Positions 1 to 7,887 of a stretch of DNA of 35,439 nt are shown piece by piece. The stretch lies in assembly GCA_022837485.1 (NCBI GenBank), contig JALHHH010000044.1, forward strand, positions 1-35,439, given 5' to 3'. The DNA comes from Bacteroidales bacterium (GTDB lineage Bacteria; Bacteroidota; Bacteroidia; Bacteroidales; Lentimicrobiaceae). The translations under genes and the position numbers were made by a program. The stretch's first letter is position 1; each line of letters starts with the position of its first letter. The notes under the pieces were generated by a model. The model made no database searches. It was not told the origin of the DNA and was given only the letters and a program-made list of their open reading frames with translations.

Positions 1-819
1 CAGGTAATCCCATTTAAAGAGCACATTGCCCCACAGCTGACCGGTTTCGCTGAAGAAGTCGGGAGGTACGCCGGCAACCATTTCCGGATTCAGATCCTCA
101 TCCAGCATAAATACCTCCGGACTTGCCCAGGCATCGCTGCTGTCGAAAGAAACGTAGAGGGGGATGTCTCCGATAATATGAATATTTTTTTCGTTGGCAA
201 AAGATTTAAGCTTCATCCACTGGCAACTGGCCACATACTGTAAAAATTTATGGTATCCCGTCCGTTCTATCAGCTCCGTTCCGGTTTTTTCAAGAGCATG
301 TGGTTTTCGTAATCTGAGATCGTCGGGCCATTCGTACCAGGGAATTCCTCCAAGACTTTCTTTAATAGCCATAAAAAGAGCGTAATCGTCGAGCCAGAAG
401 CGATGTTTTTCTTCAAAAGTGCGGAATGCTATTTTGTCGGCATCCGGAGCGATCTTACAAAATGCCCGGTACGCTTTTCCGAAAATATTCTCGCGGGAGC
501 TGTTTACGAAGGCATAATCAACGATTCCAGTATTTTTTCGTCTGGCTTCCGCCAGATCTTCGTGCGCTATCAGTCCTTTTTCCACAAAATGCTGCAGATC
601 GATCAGCGATGGATTAAGGGCAAAGGCTGAAAAGCTCTGGTATGGAGAGTCACCGGGACCGGTGGGTCCGAGCGGAAGAACCTGCCATAGCGTTTGTCCG
701 GCCTTAGCCAGGAAAACAATGAAAGTGTATGCTTCCGGGCCAAAAGTGCCGATCCCGAATTCGTTGGGCAGGGAAGTAGGGTGCAGCAGAATGCCGCCCG
801 ATCGTTTAAATGTATTCAT
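1..819 (-). CDS. malQ: 4-alpha-glucanotransferase (amylomaltase, GH77), N-terminal part
   Basis: Amylomaltase transfers alpha-1,4-glucan segments between maltodextrins in the cytoplasm. I translated the reverse complement by hand: 273 codons stay open from the ATG at 819 to the window edge, so the C-terminal part, with the catalytic Asp and the rest of the barrel, lies outside. The protein starts MNTFKRSGGILLHPTSLPN, the usual opening of short bacterial MalQ with no N-terminal starch-binding domain. It goes on through GPTGPGDSPYQSFSAFALNP (about residues 60-79), GDIPLYVSFDSSDAW (about 217-231) and VAGVPPDFFSETGQLWGN (about 250-267), all GH77 hallmarks. The ATG shares its A with the TGA of the upstream sugar transporter (TGATG), so the two are probably translationally coupled for uptake and use of maltose or maltodextrin. 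Family assignment is very secure; I cannot judge the unseen part. Confidence 0.95.
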   Translation of the reverse strand, partial: MNTFKRSGGILLHPTSLPNEFGIGTFGPEAYTFIVFLAKAGQTLWQVLPLGPTGPGDSPYQSFSAFALNPSLIDLQHFVEKGLIAHEDLAEARRKNTGIVDYAFVNSSRENIFGKAYRAFCKIAPDADKIAFRTFEEKHRFWLDDYALFMAIKESLGGIPWYEWPDDLRLRKPHALEKTGTELIERTGYHKFLQYVASCQWMKLKSFANEKNIHIIGDIPLYVSFDSSDAWASPEVFMLDEDLNPEMVAGVPPDFFSETGQLWGNVLFKWDYL

Positions 820-2327
820 CAGTGATCGTCTTTTACAAACATTACGGTTGCTGCTGCAATAAACATCGAAAGTCCGCCCAGTACGAGGGCATACACGGCT
901 TCACCACCGAAAAGATCGCGGGTGAAGAAGCCTAAGATACTGGCTGCCAGTATCTGCGGGATAACGATAAAGAAATTAAATATGCCCATATAAGTTCCCA
1001 TCTTGTTCGATGGAAGTGCCCCGGCGAGTATGGCGTAGGGCATCGACAGTATGCTGGCCCATGCAAATCCCACTCCCAGCATGGATACCAGCAGGAGGTT
1101 TGGGTCTTTGATGAAATAGATGGAAATTAGTCCCAGTCCTCCGGCAATCAGCGCAACCATGTGCGTAAACTTTCGTGATGTGCGTTTGGCGATCACCGGA
1201 AGAAGAAATGCTACGGCAGCGGCAAATCCGTTATATACTGCAAAGCAGATGCCAACCCAGTCGGCACCCTTGTTGAAAAGTTCAGACGTTGGATCGGTTG
1301 TACCGTAAATGTGCTTGGTGACGGCGGCTGTGGTATAAATCCACATAGCGAAGAGTGCAAACCAGGAAAAAAACTGAACAACGGCGAGTTGTGACATCGT
1401 CTTCGGCATGCGGTAAAGATCGTGCATTACCACGGCAATGCCATTTTTGAGGTTTCCGCTGCGGATGATCAGTCCCGAGATCAGCATCATAAGTCCGTAC
1501 ATTCCAAGCCCGGCCGAAAAGATATAGAGTTCGGGGTGGAAGCCGAAGTGGTAAATGACATAAGAGAGTATGAGCCCGACGCCCATCCAGAGTATGCTGC
1601 GGTTGAGGAAAACGCGGCCGACTCGTTCGGGCTCGGATATCTCTTCTCCGTGGGATTCTCCGGCGATATTACCTTCGGCTTCGGCGTGTGCTTTCAGCTC
1701 TTCCGGAGAGTATTCCTTCGTCCGGAGTACGGTCCACAAAACGGTGGCAAAGAAAGCGAATGCACCCAGGTAGAAGGAGTACTGCACCGAAGGCGGTATT
1801 TTCCCTTCTGGGGCGGTATTGGCGATGCCAAACCAGTTGGTAAGAATATAGGGAAGTGCGGATGCCACTACGGCTCCGGTACCAATAAAGAAGCTCTGCA
1901 TGGCAAAGCCCCGGGTTCTTTGTTCGGAGGGGAGCATATCGCCAACAAAAGCGCGGAAGGGCTCCATGGAAATATTGATGGAGGCATCCATAATCCAGAG
2001 CATACCGGCAGCTACCCAGAGAGTAGGGGAGTTAGGCATAAAGATCAAAGCGAGAGAAGCGAGGACTGCACCCACCATAAAGAACGGCCGTCGTCTTCCC
2101 CAGCGGTTCCAGGTATTATCGCTCAGGTGACCGATTATAGGTTGCATTATAAGTCCGGTAACCGGGGCAGCGATCCAGAGAATGGGGATATTATCGACTT
2201 CGGCTCCAAGGGTCTCGAAAATGCGGCTTACGTTTGCGTTTTGCAGCGCAAATCCAAACTGAATCCCAAGAAATCCGAAACTCATATTCCATATCTGCCA
2301 GAAACTCAGGTGCGGCTTTTTACTCAT
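819..2327 (-). CDS. MFS sugar transporter, SLC45/sucrose-maltose-porter-like
   Basis: Predicted 12-helix inner-membrane sugar:cation symporter of 502 residues. Visible features are the amphipathic start MSKKPHLSFWQIWNMSFGF, the LQNANVSRIFETLGA segment, the MFS loop-2/3 signature GHLSDNTWNRWGRRRPFF (about residues 78-95), and a charged, Glu-rich central cytoplasmic loop (about 215-245, EEISEPERVGR) between the two six-helix halves. This layout resembles the SLC45 / bacterial alpha-glucoside porter group; the substrate is inferred from overlap with malQ. I chose the ATG at 2327 because the residues further upstream are not family-like and the helix 1 preamble starts here. There is no Shine-Dalgarno sequence, as usual for Bacteroidota. 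I found no TAnnTTTG box on this strand in the 200 bp upstream, so its promoter is not identified. Confidence 0.9.
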   Translation of the reverse strand: MSKKPHLSFWQIWNMSFGFLGIQFGFALQNANVSRIFETLGAEVDNIPILWIAAPVTGLIMQPIIGHLSDNTWNRWGRRRPFFMVGAVLASLALIFMPNSPTLWVAAGMLWIMDASINISMEPFRAFVGDMLPSEQRTRGFAMQSFFIGTGAVVASALPYILTNWFGIANTAPEGKIPPSVQYSFYLGAFAFFATVLWTVLRTKEYSPEELKAHAEAEGNIAGESHGEEISEPERVGRVFLNRSILWMGVGLILSYVIYHFGFHPELYIFSAGLGMYGLMMLISGLIIRSGNLKNGIAVVMHDLYRMPKTMSQLAVVQFFSWFALFAMWIYTTAAVTKHIYGTTDPTSELFNKGADWVGICFAVYNGFAAAVAFLLPVIAKRTSRKFTHMVALIAGGLGLISIYFIKDPNLLLVSMLGVGFAWASILSMPYAILAGALPSNKMGTYMGIFNFFIVIPQILAASILGFFTRDLFGGEAVYALVLGGLSMFIAAATVMFVKDDH

Positions 2328-2417
2328 GGCGAAATTTTTAAAATTAAGCGTTAAAATTACGGAAAAACTTCCGTTAAAAACGTCCGCGTTTGCAAGCAAT
2401 AATTTGACTTCAATAAT

Positions 2418-2446
2418 TTGTAAAAGGCAGCTTTTTGTTATTTTTG
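2418..2446 (+). promoter_or_regulatory. Bacteroidota-type promoter for tRNA-Gly
   Basis: TTG at 2418-2420 (within TTTG 2417-2420), an 18-bp spacer, then TATTTTTG at 2439-2446, matching the -33 TTG / -7 TAnnTTTG consensus of Bacteroides sigma-ABfr. The expected start is near 2451, leaving about 83 nt of 5' precursor before the tRNA at 2534. It points away from the sugar transporter gene and towards the tRNA. Confidence 0.7.
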
Positions 2447-2533
2447 CAGTATGTTCGGGTACGGAAACGGCTCAGGCGGTCGCCCTTCCGCTTTCGGGAT
2501 TCGGGGCTGAAGATTGGTTGTAAAGGATTAATA

Positions 2534-2609
2534 GCGGAAGTAGCTCAGTCGGTAGAGCATCAGCTTCCCAAGCTGAGGGTCGCGGGTTCGAATCCCGTTT
2601 TCCGCTCCA
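2534..2609 (+). tRNA. tRNA-Gly (anticodon CCC)
   Basis: Full cloverleaf by eye. The acceptor GCGGAAG pairs with TTTCCGC (one G-T wobble). There is a D-arm GCTC...GAGC, an anticodon stem TCAGC/GCTGA around loop TTCCCAA giving anticodon CCC, and a T-arm with TTCGAAT. The discriminator is T and CCA is encoded (2607-2609). It reads GGG glycine codons. It has its own promoter upstream and a terminator downstream, so it is probably a monocistronic unit. Confidence 0.96.
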
Positions 2610-2634
2610 CTTGAAAATCAATATTTTCCTTTAA

Positions 2635-2673
2635 AATCAGGTACTCTGGAGTTAGGGTGCCTGATTCCTTTTT
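2635..2673 (+). terminator. Intrinsic terminator after tRNA-Gly
   Basis: A 10-bp stem, AATCAGGTAC (2635-2644) with GTGCCTGATT (2657-2666), with one T-G wobble and a 12-nt loop. It is followed by CCTTTTTC. It lies 25 bp after the tRNA CCA end and fits a rho-independent terminator for the tRNA transcript. Confidence 0.7.
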
Positions 2674-3097
2674 CAGCAGATCCATCAATAAAAATGACAT
2701 TCTCAGGCAATTATCGCAGAATAGTTGAAGGAAATATACCGCCAGCTAAGGCTAACAGAAAGGCTGAATAAGTTATCTGTAAATCAGCAAAGGCGTGAGT
2801 CTTCCCCCAGAATTCGCCCATCTCTGCATGATCTATCTTTTTTGTTAAAAAATATTGTCCAAATAAATTAGACCATCTCACTGCACACTTTGTAACTCTG
2901 CCATCAACCACATTTCCGGAAAATCGCTTCCCTAACGCACCACCTTCTAATTTCCCAACAAACCTTAAATTTATACTTTTTATTCTGCCTTTCCGTTATT
3001 CCGATGGTACAGTAAATGGTCCCTGCCGGATGTATCGGGAAGTTGCACGATGAAGCGACCATTCTGAAAAAAAATGGTTTTATTTTAATTCATACAA
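2674..3097. other. Intergenic stretch without recognised genes
   Basis: About 420 bp between the tRNA terminator and the DUF4173-like gene. An open frame of 66 codons on the minus strand (2711-2911) has no recognisable family, no promoter box and no conserved neighbour, so I do not call it. The last 100 bp must hold the promoter of the gene at 3098, but I see no TAnnTTTG match there. Confidence 0.5.
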
Positions 3098-4639
3098 ATG
3101 AAAAAATCAGCCCTCCTTCTCCCGGTATTGATCTCCCTGGTTTTTACACCGCTTTTTTACAGGCAACAGGCCGGTTTAAATGTGCTTTTGTTTAATCTGC
3201 TGCTTCTTGCTCTGCTGGTTGGCTTCAAACGATTGTCACTCCATAACCGCATGCAAACAATCTTTGGATCCGGAGCGCTGCTGAGTGCAGCGATGACTGC
3301 CGTTTTCGGTGAAAGTGCCGCCCTTTTTGCAAATGTGCTCTCGCTTATCCTGCTTGCAGGGGCGGTTTCTTACCCTGCCATGGTTGTTCCTCTCAACGGA
3401 TTTATCGCAGCAGGTATTTCATTGCTCACCGGACCGATTACGTGGCTAAAACAATTGGGCAGCCTGGGCAACGAACGATCCAAAACAGCCGGTTTCTTTC
3501 GGCTTCTGACGCTCATTGTTGTGCCTCTGATTGTGCTGATCGTCTTTATTATGATTTATTCAGCAGCCAGTCCGTTTTTTCAGAAGTTCACAGGCAACAT
3601 TGCTATGTGGTTCAGCGAGTGGATAAACCGTTTGTTCGAATGGATTAATCCAGCCATTTTCTTTCTTTCTTTAGCAGGGCTTCTGCTTGGCATGATCTTT
3701 TTCTTCGGAAAACACTTCAGCAGGCTTACCCTCTTCAACGAGGACAGGGGAGAGGTGCTCGTCCGCCACCGCAAGCCCTTTTCGGGAAGGAATACCGCCC
3801 TGAAAACCGAATTCAGAAGCGGCGTTATCCTGCTTGTATTGCTCAATCTGGCTCTCGGGGTCATGAATGTGCTCGATCTGATTCATGTATGGGTAAATTT
3901 TGAATGGGATGGCGGCTACCTGAAGCAGTTTGTGCACGAAGGTACCTGGTTGCTGATATGGTCTATTCTTATAAGCATCGCCATCGTCCTCTGGCTGTTC
4001 AGGGGAAATCTCAATTTTTACAGCCGCCACCGTATTCTGGTGATTTTATCGGGTATCTGGCTGGCTCAGAATGCTTTTCTTGCCCTTTCGGTAGCGGTAA
4101 GAAACATGTGGTACATCCATTATTTCAACCTTGCATTCAAACGCATCTGGGTGTTTGTTTTTCTCATCGTTGTTCTTTACGGACTTTATACGGTTACCGT
4201 GAAACTCAGGCGCCGAAGGACATTCCAGTACCTGCTGATCCGGAATACGCTCTTCGCTTTTGCAATGATTGTGCTGACCGGCTTCTTCAACTGGGATGCA
4301 ATCATAGCCCGGTATAATGTGAAACATGCCGGACAGGCATTCTTTCATACAGATTTTATGATGTATCTCGACAGCAGTACCCTGCCATATTTGCATCTGG
4401 ATACGGCAATACTGAGAAAAATAGATTCCGTCAATAAATCCGGATTCCCCGATCACCGCTATTATGCATCGGTTCAGATATTCCAGAAACACATAAGGGA
4501 ACGAAGCCGGAATTTTAAAAAAGGATATCCCCGACTTGACTGGGTCGCATTGAATATTTCCGATGTCATAACATACCGGAAACTCAGCAGGCTTCCCGAA
4601 GCCGCTGACCCCGATCAAGACGCTAAATTAAAGAAATAG
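3098..4639 (+). CDS. Polytopic membrane protein, DUF4153/DUF4173-like
   Basis: A 513-residue integral membrane protein of unknown function. It starts MKKSALLLPVLISLVF and alternates hydrophobic segments with short charged loops, with about ten to twelve likely helices up to about residue 415 (last one near FAFAMIVLTGFF). A roughly 100-residue soluble C-terminal tail follows. The family-like signature sits at that junction: NWDAIIARYNVKHA, then FMMYLDSSTLPYLHLDTAIL, which matches the pattern of DUF4153/DUF4173 proteins (N-x-D-x-x-I-x-x-x-N followed by L-x-x-L-S/D-x-x-x-x-P-x-L). It stands alone between the tRNA and a convergent BON/LysM pair. It ends in TAG, which shows TAG is an ordinary stop codon in this genome. 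Membrane topology is secure; the exact DUF number is less so. Confidence 0.8.
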   Translation: MKKSALLLPVLISLVFTPLFYRQQAGLNVLLFNLLLLALLVGFKRLSLHNRMQTIFGSGALLSAAMTAVFGESAALFANVLSLILLAGAVSYPAMVVPLNGFIAAGISLLTGPITWLKQLGSLGNERSKTAGFFRLLTLIVVPLIVLIVFIMIYSAASPFFQKFTGNIAMWFSEWINRLFEWINPAIFFLSLAGLLLGMIFFFGKHFSRLTLFNEDRGEVLVRHRKPFSGRNTALKTEFRSGVILLVLLNLALGVMNVLDLIHVWVNFEWDGGYLKQFVHEGTWLLIWSILISIAIVLWLFRGNLNFYSRHRILVILSGIWLAQNAFLALSVAVRNMWYIHYFNLAFKRIWVFVFLIVVLYGLYTVTVKLRRRRTFQYLLIRNTLFAFAMIVLTGFFNWDAIIARYNVKHAGQAFFHTDFMMYLDSSTLPYLHLDTAILRKIDSVNKSGFPDHRYYASVQIFQKHIRERSRNFKKGYPRLDWVALNISDVITYRKLSRLPEAADPDQDAKLKK

Positions 4640-4766
4640 AGTGCTTTCCCGCTTATCTGAGGGATGCATAAACAAAATGCTGTTTCCGATGTCGACCTCA
4701 AAATCCGAAGTCTCCGGAATCAGGGTCAAACAAGATCTGAAACAGCCTTGTAAATGGTAAAAACCC

Positions 4767-5150
4767 TTATTTAACAGGTATTTTTAATTTCCATCCGATG
4801 TGAATCAGATCGGGATTTTTAATGATATTCTTATTGGCTTCGTAGATATCTTTCCATGAAATCCCCGGGTAATTTTTAGCAATTTTACTCAGAGAGTCAC
4901 CCTTTACAACTTCGTAAATGATTTCCTTTGGAGCTGCCAGAGGATTAACGTCGATGTTCATGATGAGATCGCCGCCGCGCATTTCGGGATCAATTTTAGA
5001 ATACGCATCCCAAACCATTTGTTTGTCGGCTTCGCTGTTTGCCATTCCGGTGATATACAGTATTCCGTTTTTCTCGATGGCCTTTAAATCTTTGAACCCA
5101 AGAACTTCAGCCAGGTTTATAATGCTTTGGTATTTTATTGTTGCTGACAT
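4767..5150 (-). CDS. Kbp-like small BON/LysM protein
   Basis: A 127-residue protein with no signal peptide. Residues about 1-70 look like a BON-type fold (KAIEKNGILYITGMANSEADKQ), and residues about 78-125 form a LysM domain (YEVVKGDSLSKIAKNYPG...WKDIYEANK...NPDLIHIGWKLKIP). The order and size match E. coli Kbp (YgaU), a cytoplasmic potassium-binding BON+LysM protein. A potassium-sensing role is therefore plausible but inferred from architecture alone. The start is 7 bp after the stop of the upstream BON lipoprotein gene, so the two are almost certainly one operon. The alternative is a generic LysM peptidoglycan-binding protein, less likely without an export signal. Confidence 0.85.
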   Translation of the reverse strand: MSATIKYQSIINLAEVLGFKDLKAIEKNGILYITGMANSEADKQMVWDAYSKIDPEMRGGDLIMNIDVNPLAAPKEIIYEVVKGDSLSKIAKNYPGISWKDIYEANKNIIKNPDLIHIGWKLKIPVK

Positions 5151-5157
5151 AATTCGA

Positions 5158-5622
5158 TTATTTTAAAACGAGATTGTTATTGATTTTCCTGGGCTGTAAT
5201 TCGCTCAGTGTCTGAATCAGATCCATGAGGTCTGCTTTCTGTATGGTTCCGTTAAGTGTAACCTCTCCGTCCAATACAGATATGCTCACTTCTTTGTATT
5301 TCACATCAGTAAGCAATTCAGAGATTTTAACCGTCAGTTCCTGATCGGGCGAGATTACCGGTTCTTCTATCTTTACCGTAAGGTTGTTTATTACATTCTT
5401 TACTCCTTTTATTTCCTTCAACTTTGCCTCAAGTCCGGCAAAATCGATCTCAGCAGGCACTTCCCCGACAAGGGTTACAACGCCTTTTTGCGTTGTTGCC
5501 GTGATTTCAGATGCATACTGTTTGGTTATTTCCTGAACGGCTGTGGTAATTGCGGCATCTTTTGGCCCGCAGGATGTGATAATGGCGGCCAGCATAGCCA
5601 GAAGAAGGATTCTTGTTTTCAT
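5158..5622 (-). CDS. Lipoprotein with two BON domains
   Basis: A 154-residue exported lipoprotein. It has a hydrophobic signal peptide with a lipobox ending AAIITSC, so Cys18 would be the acylated residue. Two BON repeats follow, about residues 30-90 (GVVTLVGEVPAEIDFAGLE...VKNVINNLTV) and about 92-150 (VSISVLDGEVTLNGTIQKAD...RKINNNLVLK). Each shows the G-x-V-x-L-x-G pattern of the family. BON domains bind phospholipid or mediate protein contacts at the envelope (OsmY, DolP). It is the first gene of a two-gene operon with the Kbp-like protein, which suggests an osmotic or ionic stress role (inference). No good promoter was found in the first 100 bp upstream. Confidence 0.88.
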   Translation of the reverse strand: MKTRILLLAMLAAIITSCGPKDAAITTAVQEITKQYASEITATTQKGVVTLVGEVPAEIDFAGLEAKLKEIKGVKNVINNLTVKIEEPVISPDQELTVKISELLTDVKYKEVSISVLDGEVTLNGTIQKADLMDLIQTLSELQPRKINNNLVLK

Positions 5623-5949
5623 AATCTGATGTTTTAGGTGATTGATTAATTAGTTGTTTTCCCGATTGTTAAATGATTACTGTAATTTCTCTCGTAAAAA
5701 ACCTTTCATATACCATTGGCAGTGCCGGTTGGTTGTGCCCGTCGATAACAATACCGGTCAGTTCCCTCATGAGAATAATTCAGGAACGAGCGGGATGTTT
5801 CACAAGGGATTAACAAATTTAATTCATTATCAGGGGTGTGGGGAATAAATATGATGAGTTCAACCCGTCATAAATGGAGTTTATCAGCTGGTTCATCGTG
5901 CAGCCCGCCATAGCGATTTCGAATATTGGCAGGAGAATGTGTGCGGATT
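5623..5949. other. Intergenic stretch, mostly featureless
   Basis: About 330 bp between the BON lipoprotein start and the macrodomain gene end. A minus-strand TAAATTTG box (plus 5814-5821) matches TAnnTTTG but has no TTG at the right distance and lies 190 bp from the BON start, so it is only a weak promoter candidate. No hairpin terminator for the macrodomain gene is evident. Confidence 0.4.
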
Positions 5950-6456
5950 TCAGACGTTCAACAGCTGCTTGTAGATGCGGTAGTTTTCGTCATCGAAGCA
6001 AACAAAGGTAACTTTCTGCGGAGTATTAAATTCTTCGACGAAATTTCTGACGGCTTCAACGGCTGTTTCCGCTGCAGCTTTTTTAGGGTAGGCGTAAATT
6101 CCTGTGCTGATGTTTGGAAAGGCAATGGAAGTGCATTTGTATTCAAGGGCTAAGCGGAGGCTGCTGGTATAGCAAGATCTCAGCAGGGTTGTCTCATTTG
6201 AATTACCTCCGCGCCAGATGGGACCAACGGTGTGAATAACGTACTGCGCCGGCAGATTGAAGCCGGAGGTTATTTTTGCCTGGCCCGTGGGGCAGCCGTT
6301 CAGCAGCCTGCAGGCATCCAGCAGCTCAGAACCTGCAGCCCGGTGTATGGCTCCGTCAACTCCGCCACCGCCGAGCAAACTGCTGTTTGCCGCATTTACG
6401 ATGGCATCCGTATCCAGCAGGGTGATATCGCCTTTGATCAGCGTTATTTCAGCCAT
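5950..6456 (-). CDS. Macrodomain protein, YmdB-like O-acetyl-ADP-ribose deacetylase
   Basis: A single macrodomain of 168 residues, the usual length for stand-alone members. It would bind ADP-ribose and remove acetyl or ADP-ribosyl groups. Key features are GDIT (9-12), NAANSSLLGGGGVDGAIHRA (21-40; Asn24 and Asp34 correspond to the catalytic/binding residues of the MacroD/YmdB class), HTVGPIW near residue 75, and the ribose/phosphate loop FPNISTGIYAYP near residue 115. It begins 5 bp after the stop of nfeD, so it is co-transcribed with the membrane protease. Family and fold are clear; whether the substrate is O-acetyl-ADP-ribose, ADP-ribosylated protein or nucleic acid cannot be told. Confidence 0.93.
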   Translation of the reverse strand: MAEITLIKGDITLLDTDAIVNAANSSLLGGGGVDGAIHRAAGSELLDACRLLNGCPTGQAKITSGFNLPAQYVIHTVGPIWRGGNSNETTLLRSCYTSSLRLALEYKCTSIAFPNISTGIYAYPKKAAAETAVEAVRNFVEEFNTPQKVTFVCFDDENYRIYKQLLNV

Positions 6457-6461
6457 GGGGT

Positions 6462-7811
6462 TTATTCTTTCCGAACGATCAACTGCGCGTTCTCGTATTT
6501 TACCACCCGGATATTCTCATCCTTTTCAATAAAGCCGGCTTCGGCAACGGCATCGTAGATACGGCTGTCGATTTCAATTTTTCCTGCCGGCCTGAGCATG
6601 GTAAATGCCTTGCCTTTAAGCCCGGTCATTTTTGTGTAGTTGCTGTCGGAAGATACATATCCTTCCGATGCCTGCTGTGTTGACACAAGCGCCAGATCAC
6701 CGAAAATGGTATGTCCTCCGAACAGTTTCCGGGTAAGGAAAAAGGAGCCAATGAGGGAAGCAAAGGATGCTATGATAACTATGAAAAATGCTTTTATCAG
6801 GCCTGCGGTATCCACACCCGAAAAGTCGAATCCAATATTATCAACCATACTAAGCGTTAATCCGGTGATCATAAGTACAATGCCGGATATTCCAGCCACG
6901 CCGAATCCGGGTATTGCAAAAATCTCTACCATCAGCAGAATAAGTCCGACAATGAAAATGAGGATTTCCCAGTTGTCGGCAAGTCCTTCGATATAAAGGG
7001 GCATGAAGTAAAACAGGGCGGCAACGGCTGCGGCTGCCAGCGGGAAGCCTACACCGGGAGTTTGAAGTTCAAAATAAATTCCGCCGATGATGATCATGAT
7101 GAGCAGTCCGCTGATCATAGGTTTGGTCAGAAAGCCGATAATCCGGTCGGTGGTTGTGAGTTTCTGCTCAACGATTTTATAGTTTTCCTTTCCGGTAATT
7201 TTCAAAATTTCTTCGATGGATTCTGCCTGTGCATTGCAATAGTTATACCTTATGGCTTCGGATGTGGTAAAGGTTATAACCTGACCGCTATCGCTGACGC
7301 CTTCGATCCTAACTCTTGGATCTACCATTCCTTCGGCGATCTCAGGGTCGCGTCCGGTGGCTTCGGCCGTCGAACGCATGGTAGCCCGCATGTACGACTG
7401 GTACTTGTCGGGCATTGCTTCTCCGGTTTGGTTAACGACAGTAGCTGCTCCAATGTTGGCACCTGAGCGCATGTATATGCTGTCGCATGCAATGCTGATC
7501 AGAGCTCCGGCCGATGCCGCGTTGTTGTCGATAAAAACCCAGACAGGAATTTTTGATTGTAAAATGGCTGTCCGTATGCTGTCGGCCGTTTCAACCATTC
7601 CGCCATAGGTATTCATGTGGATCAGGATAATATCGGCATTCATATCCCCGGCTTCAGCAAAGGCTTTTTTTGTCTTATGCCATACCGGAGGTGCAATTTC
7701 CTCCTTAATACTGAATTTGTAGATAAGTCCAGTTTCGGCATCCTGAGCCAGCAGTATGGGATTGATCAGGTATAAAACGGTGAGAAAGGCAATAAGGGCT
7801 TTCTTTATCAT
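6462..7811 (-). CDS. nfeD: NfeD-family membrane-bound ClpP-like serine protease
   Basis: 449 residues with the full long-form NfeD layout. There is an N-terminal signal peptide (MIKKALIAFLTVLYLINPILLAQ), a ClpP-like periplasmic protease domain (about 28-215), a cluster of four to five membrane helices (about 225-365), and a C-terminal OB-fold NfeD domain (about 385-449, GLKGKAFTMLRPAGKIEIDS). The serine/lysine dyad is visible: Ser100 in NNAASAGALIS and Lys136 in PDKYQSY, placed like Ser97/Lys138 of the archaeal PH1510 protease. Archaeal and bacterial homologues cleave the C-terminus of stomatin-like proteins, but no stomatin/YuaF partner gene is adjacent here; the neighbour is a macrodomain gene. 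A weak -7 box with one mismatch (plus 7839-7846) lies about 28 bp upstream. Confidence 0.93.
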   Translation of the reverse strand: MIKKALIAFLTVLYLINPILLAQDAETGLIYKFSIKEEIAPPVWHKTKKAFAEAGDMNADIILIHMNTYGGMVETADSIRTAILQSKIPVWVFIDNNAASAGALISIACDSIYMRSGANIGAATVVNQTGEAMPDKYQSYMRATMRSTAEATGRDPEIAEGMVDPRVRIEGVSDSGQVITFTTSEAIRYNYCNAQAESIEEILKITGKENYKIVEQKLTTTDRIIGFLTKPMISGLLIMIIIGGIYFELQTPGVGFPLAAAAVAALFYFMPLYIEGLADNWEILIFIVGLILLMVEIFAIPGFGVAGISGIVLMITGLTLSMVDNIGFDFSGVDTAGLIKAFFIVIIASFASLIGSFFLTRKLFGGHTIFGDLALVSTQQASEGYVSSDSNYTKMTGLKGKAFTMLRPAGKIEIDSRIYDAVAEAGFIEKDENIRVVKYENAQLIVRKE

Positions 7812-7887
7812 GGTGTAGCAGGTATTGAATGATTAATGCGAAGGTACAATCAAATTCGCCTCAGGCGGACAATCCGGGCAATTTTCC

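Noticed and set aside
1422..2354. Long open frame (310 codons) on the plus strand opposite the sugar transporter
   Set aside because: Antisense shadow of a clear 12-helix MFS gene; its translation is low-complexity and has no family resemblance or promoter.
2711..2911. 66-codon frame in the intergenic region on the minus strand
   Set aside because: No family, no promoter box and no coding context; within the length expected by chance.
5814..5821. TAAATTTG on the minus strand as the BON-operon promoter
   Set aside because: No -33 TTG at 18-21 bp and 190 bp from the start codon.
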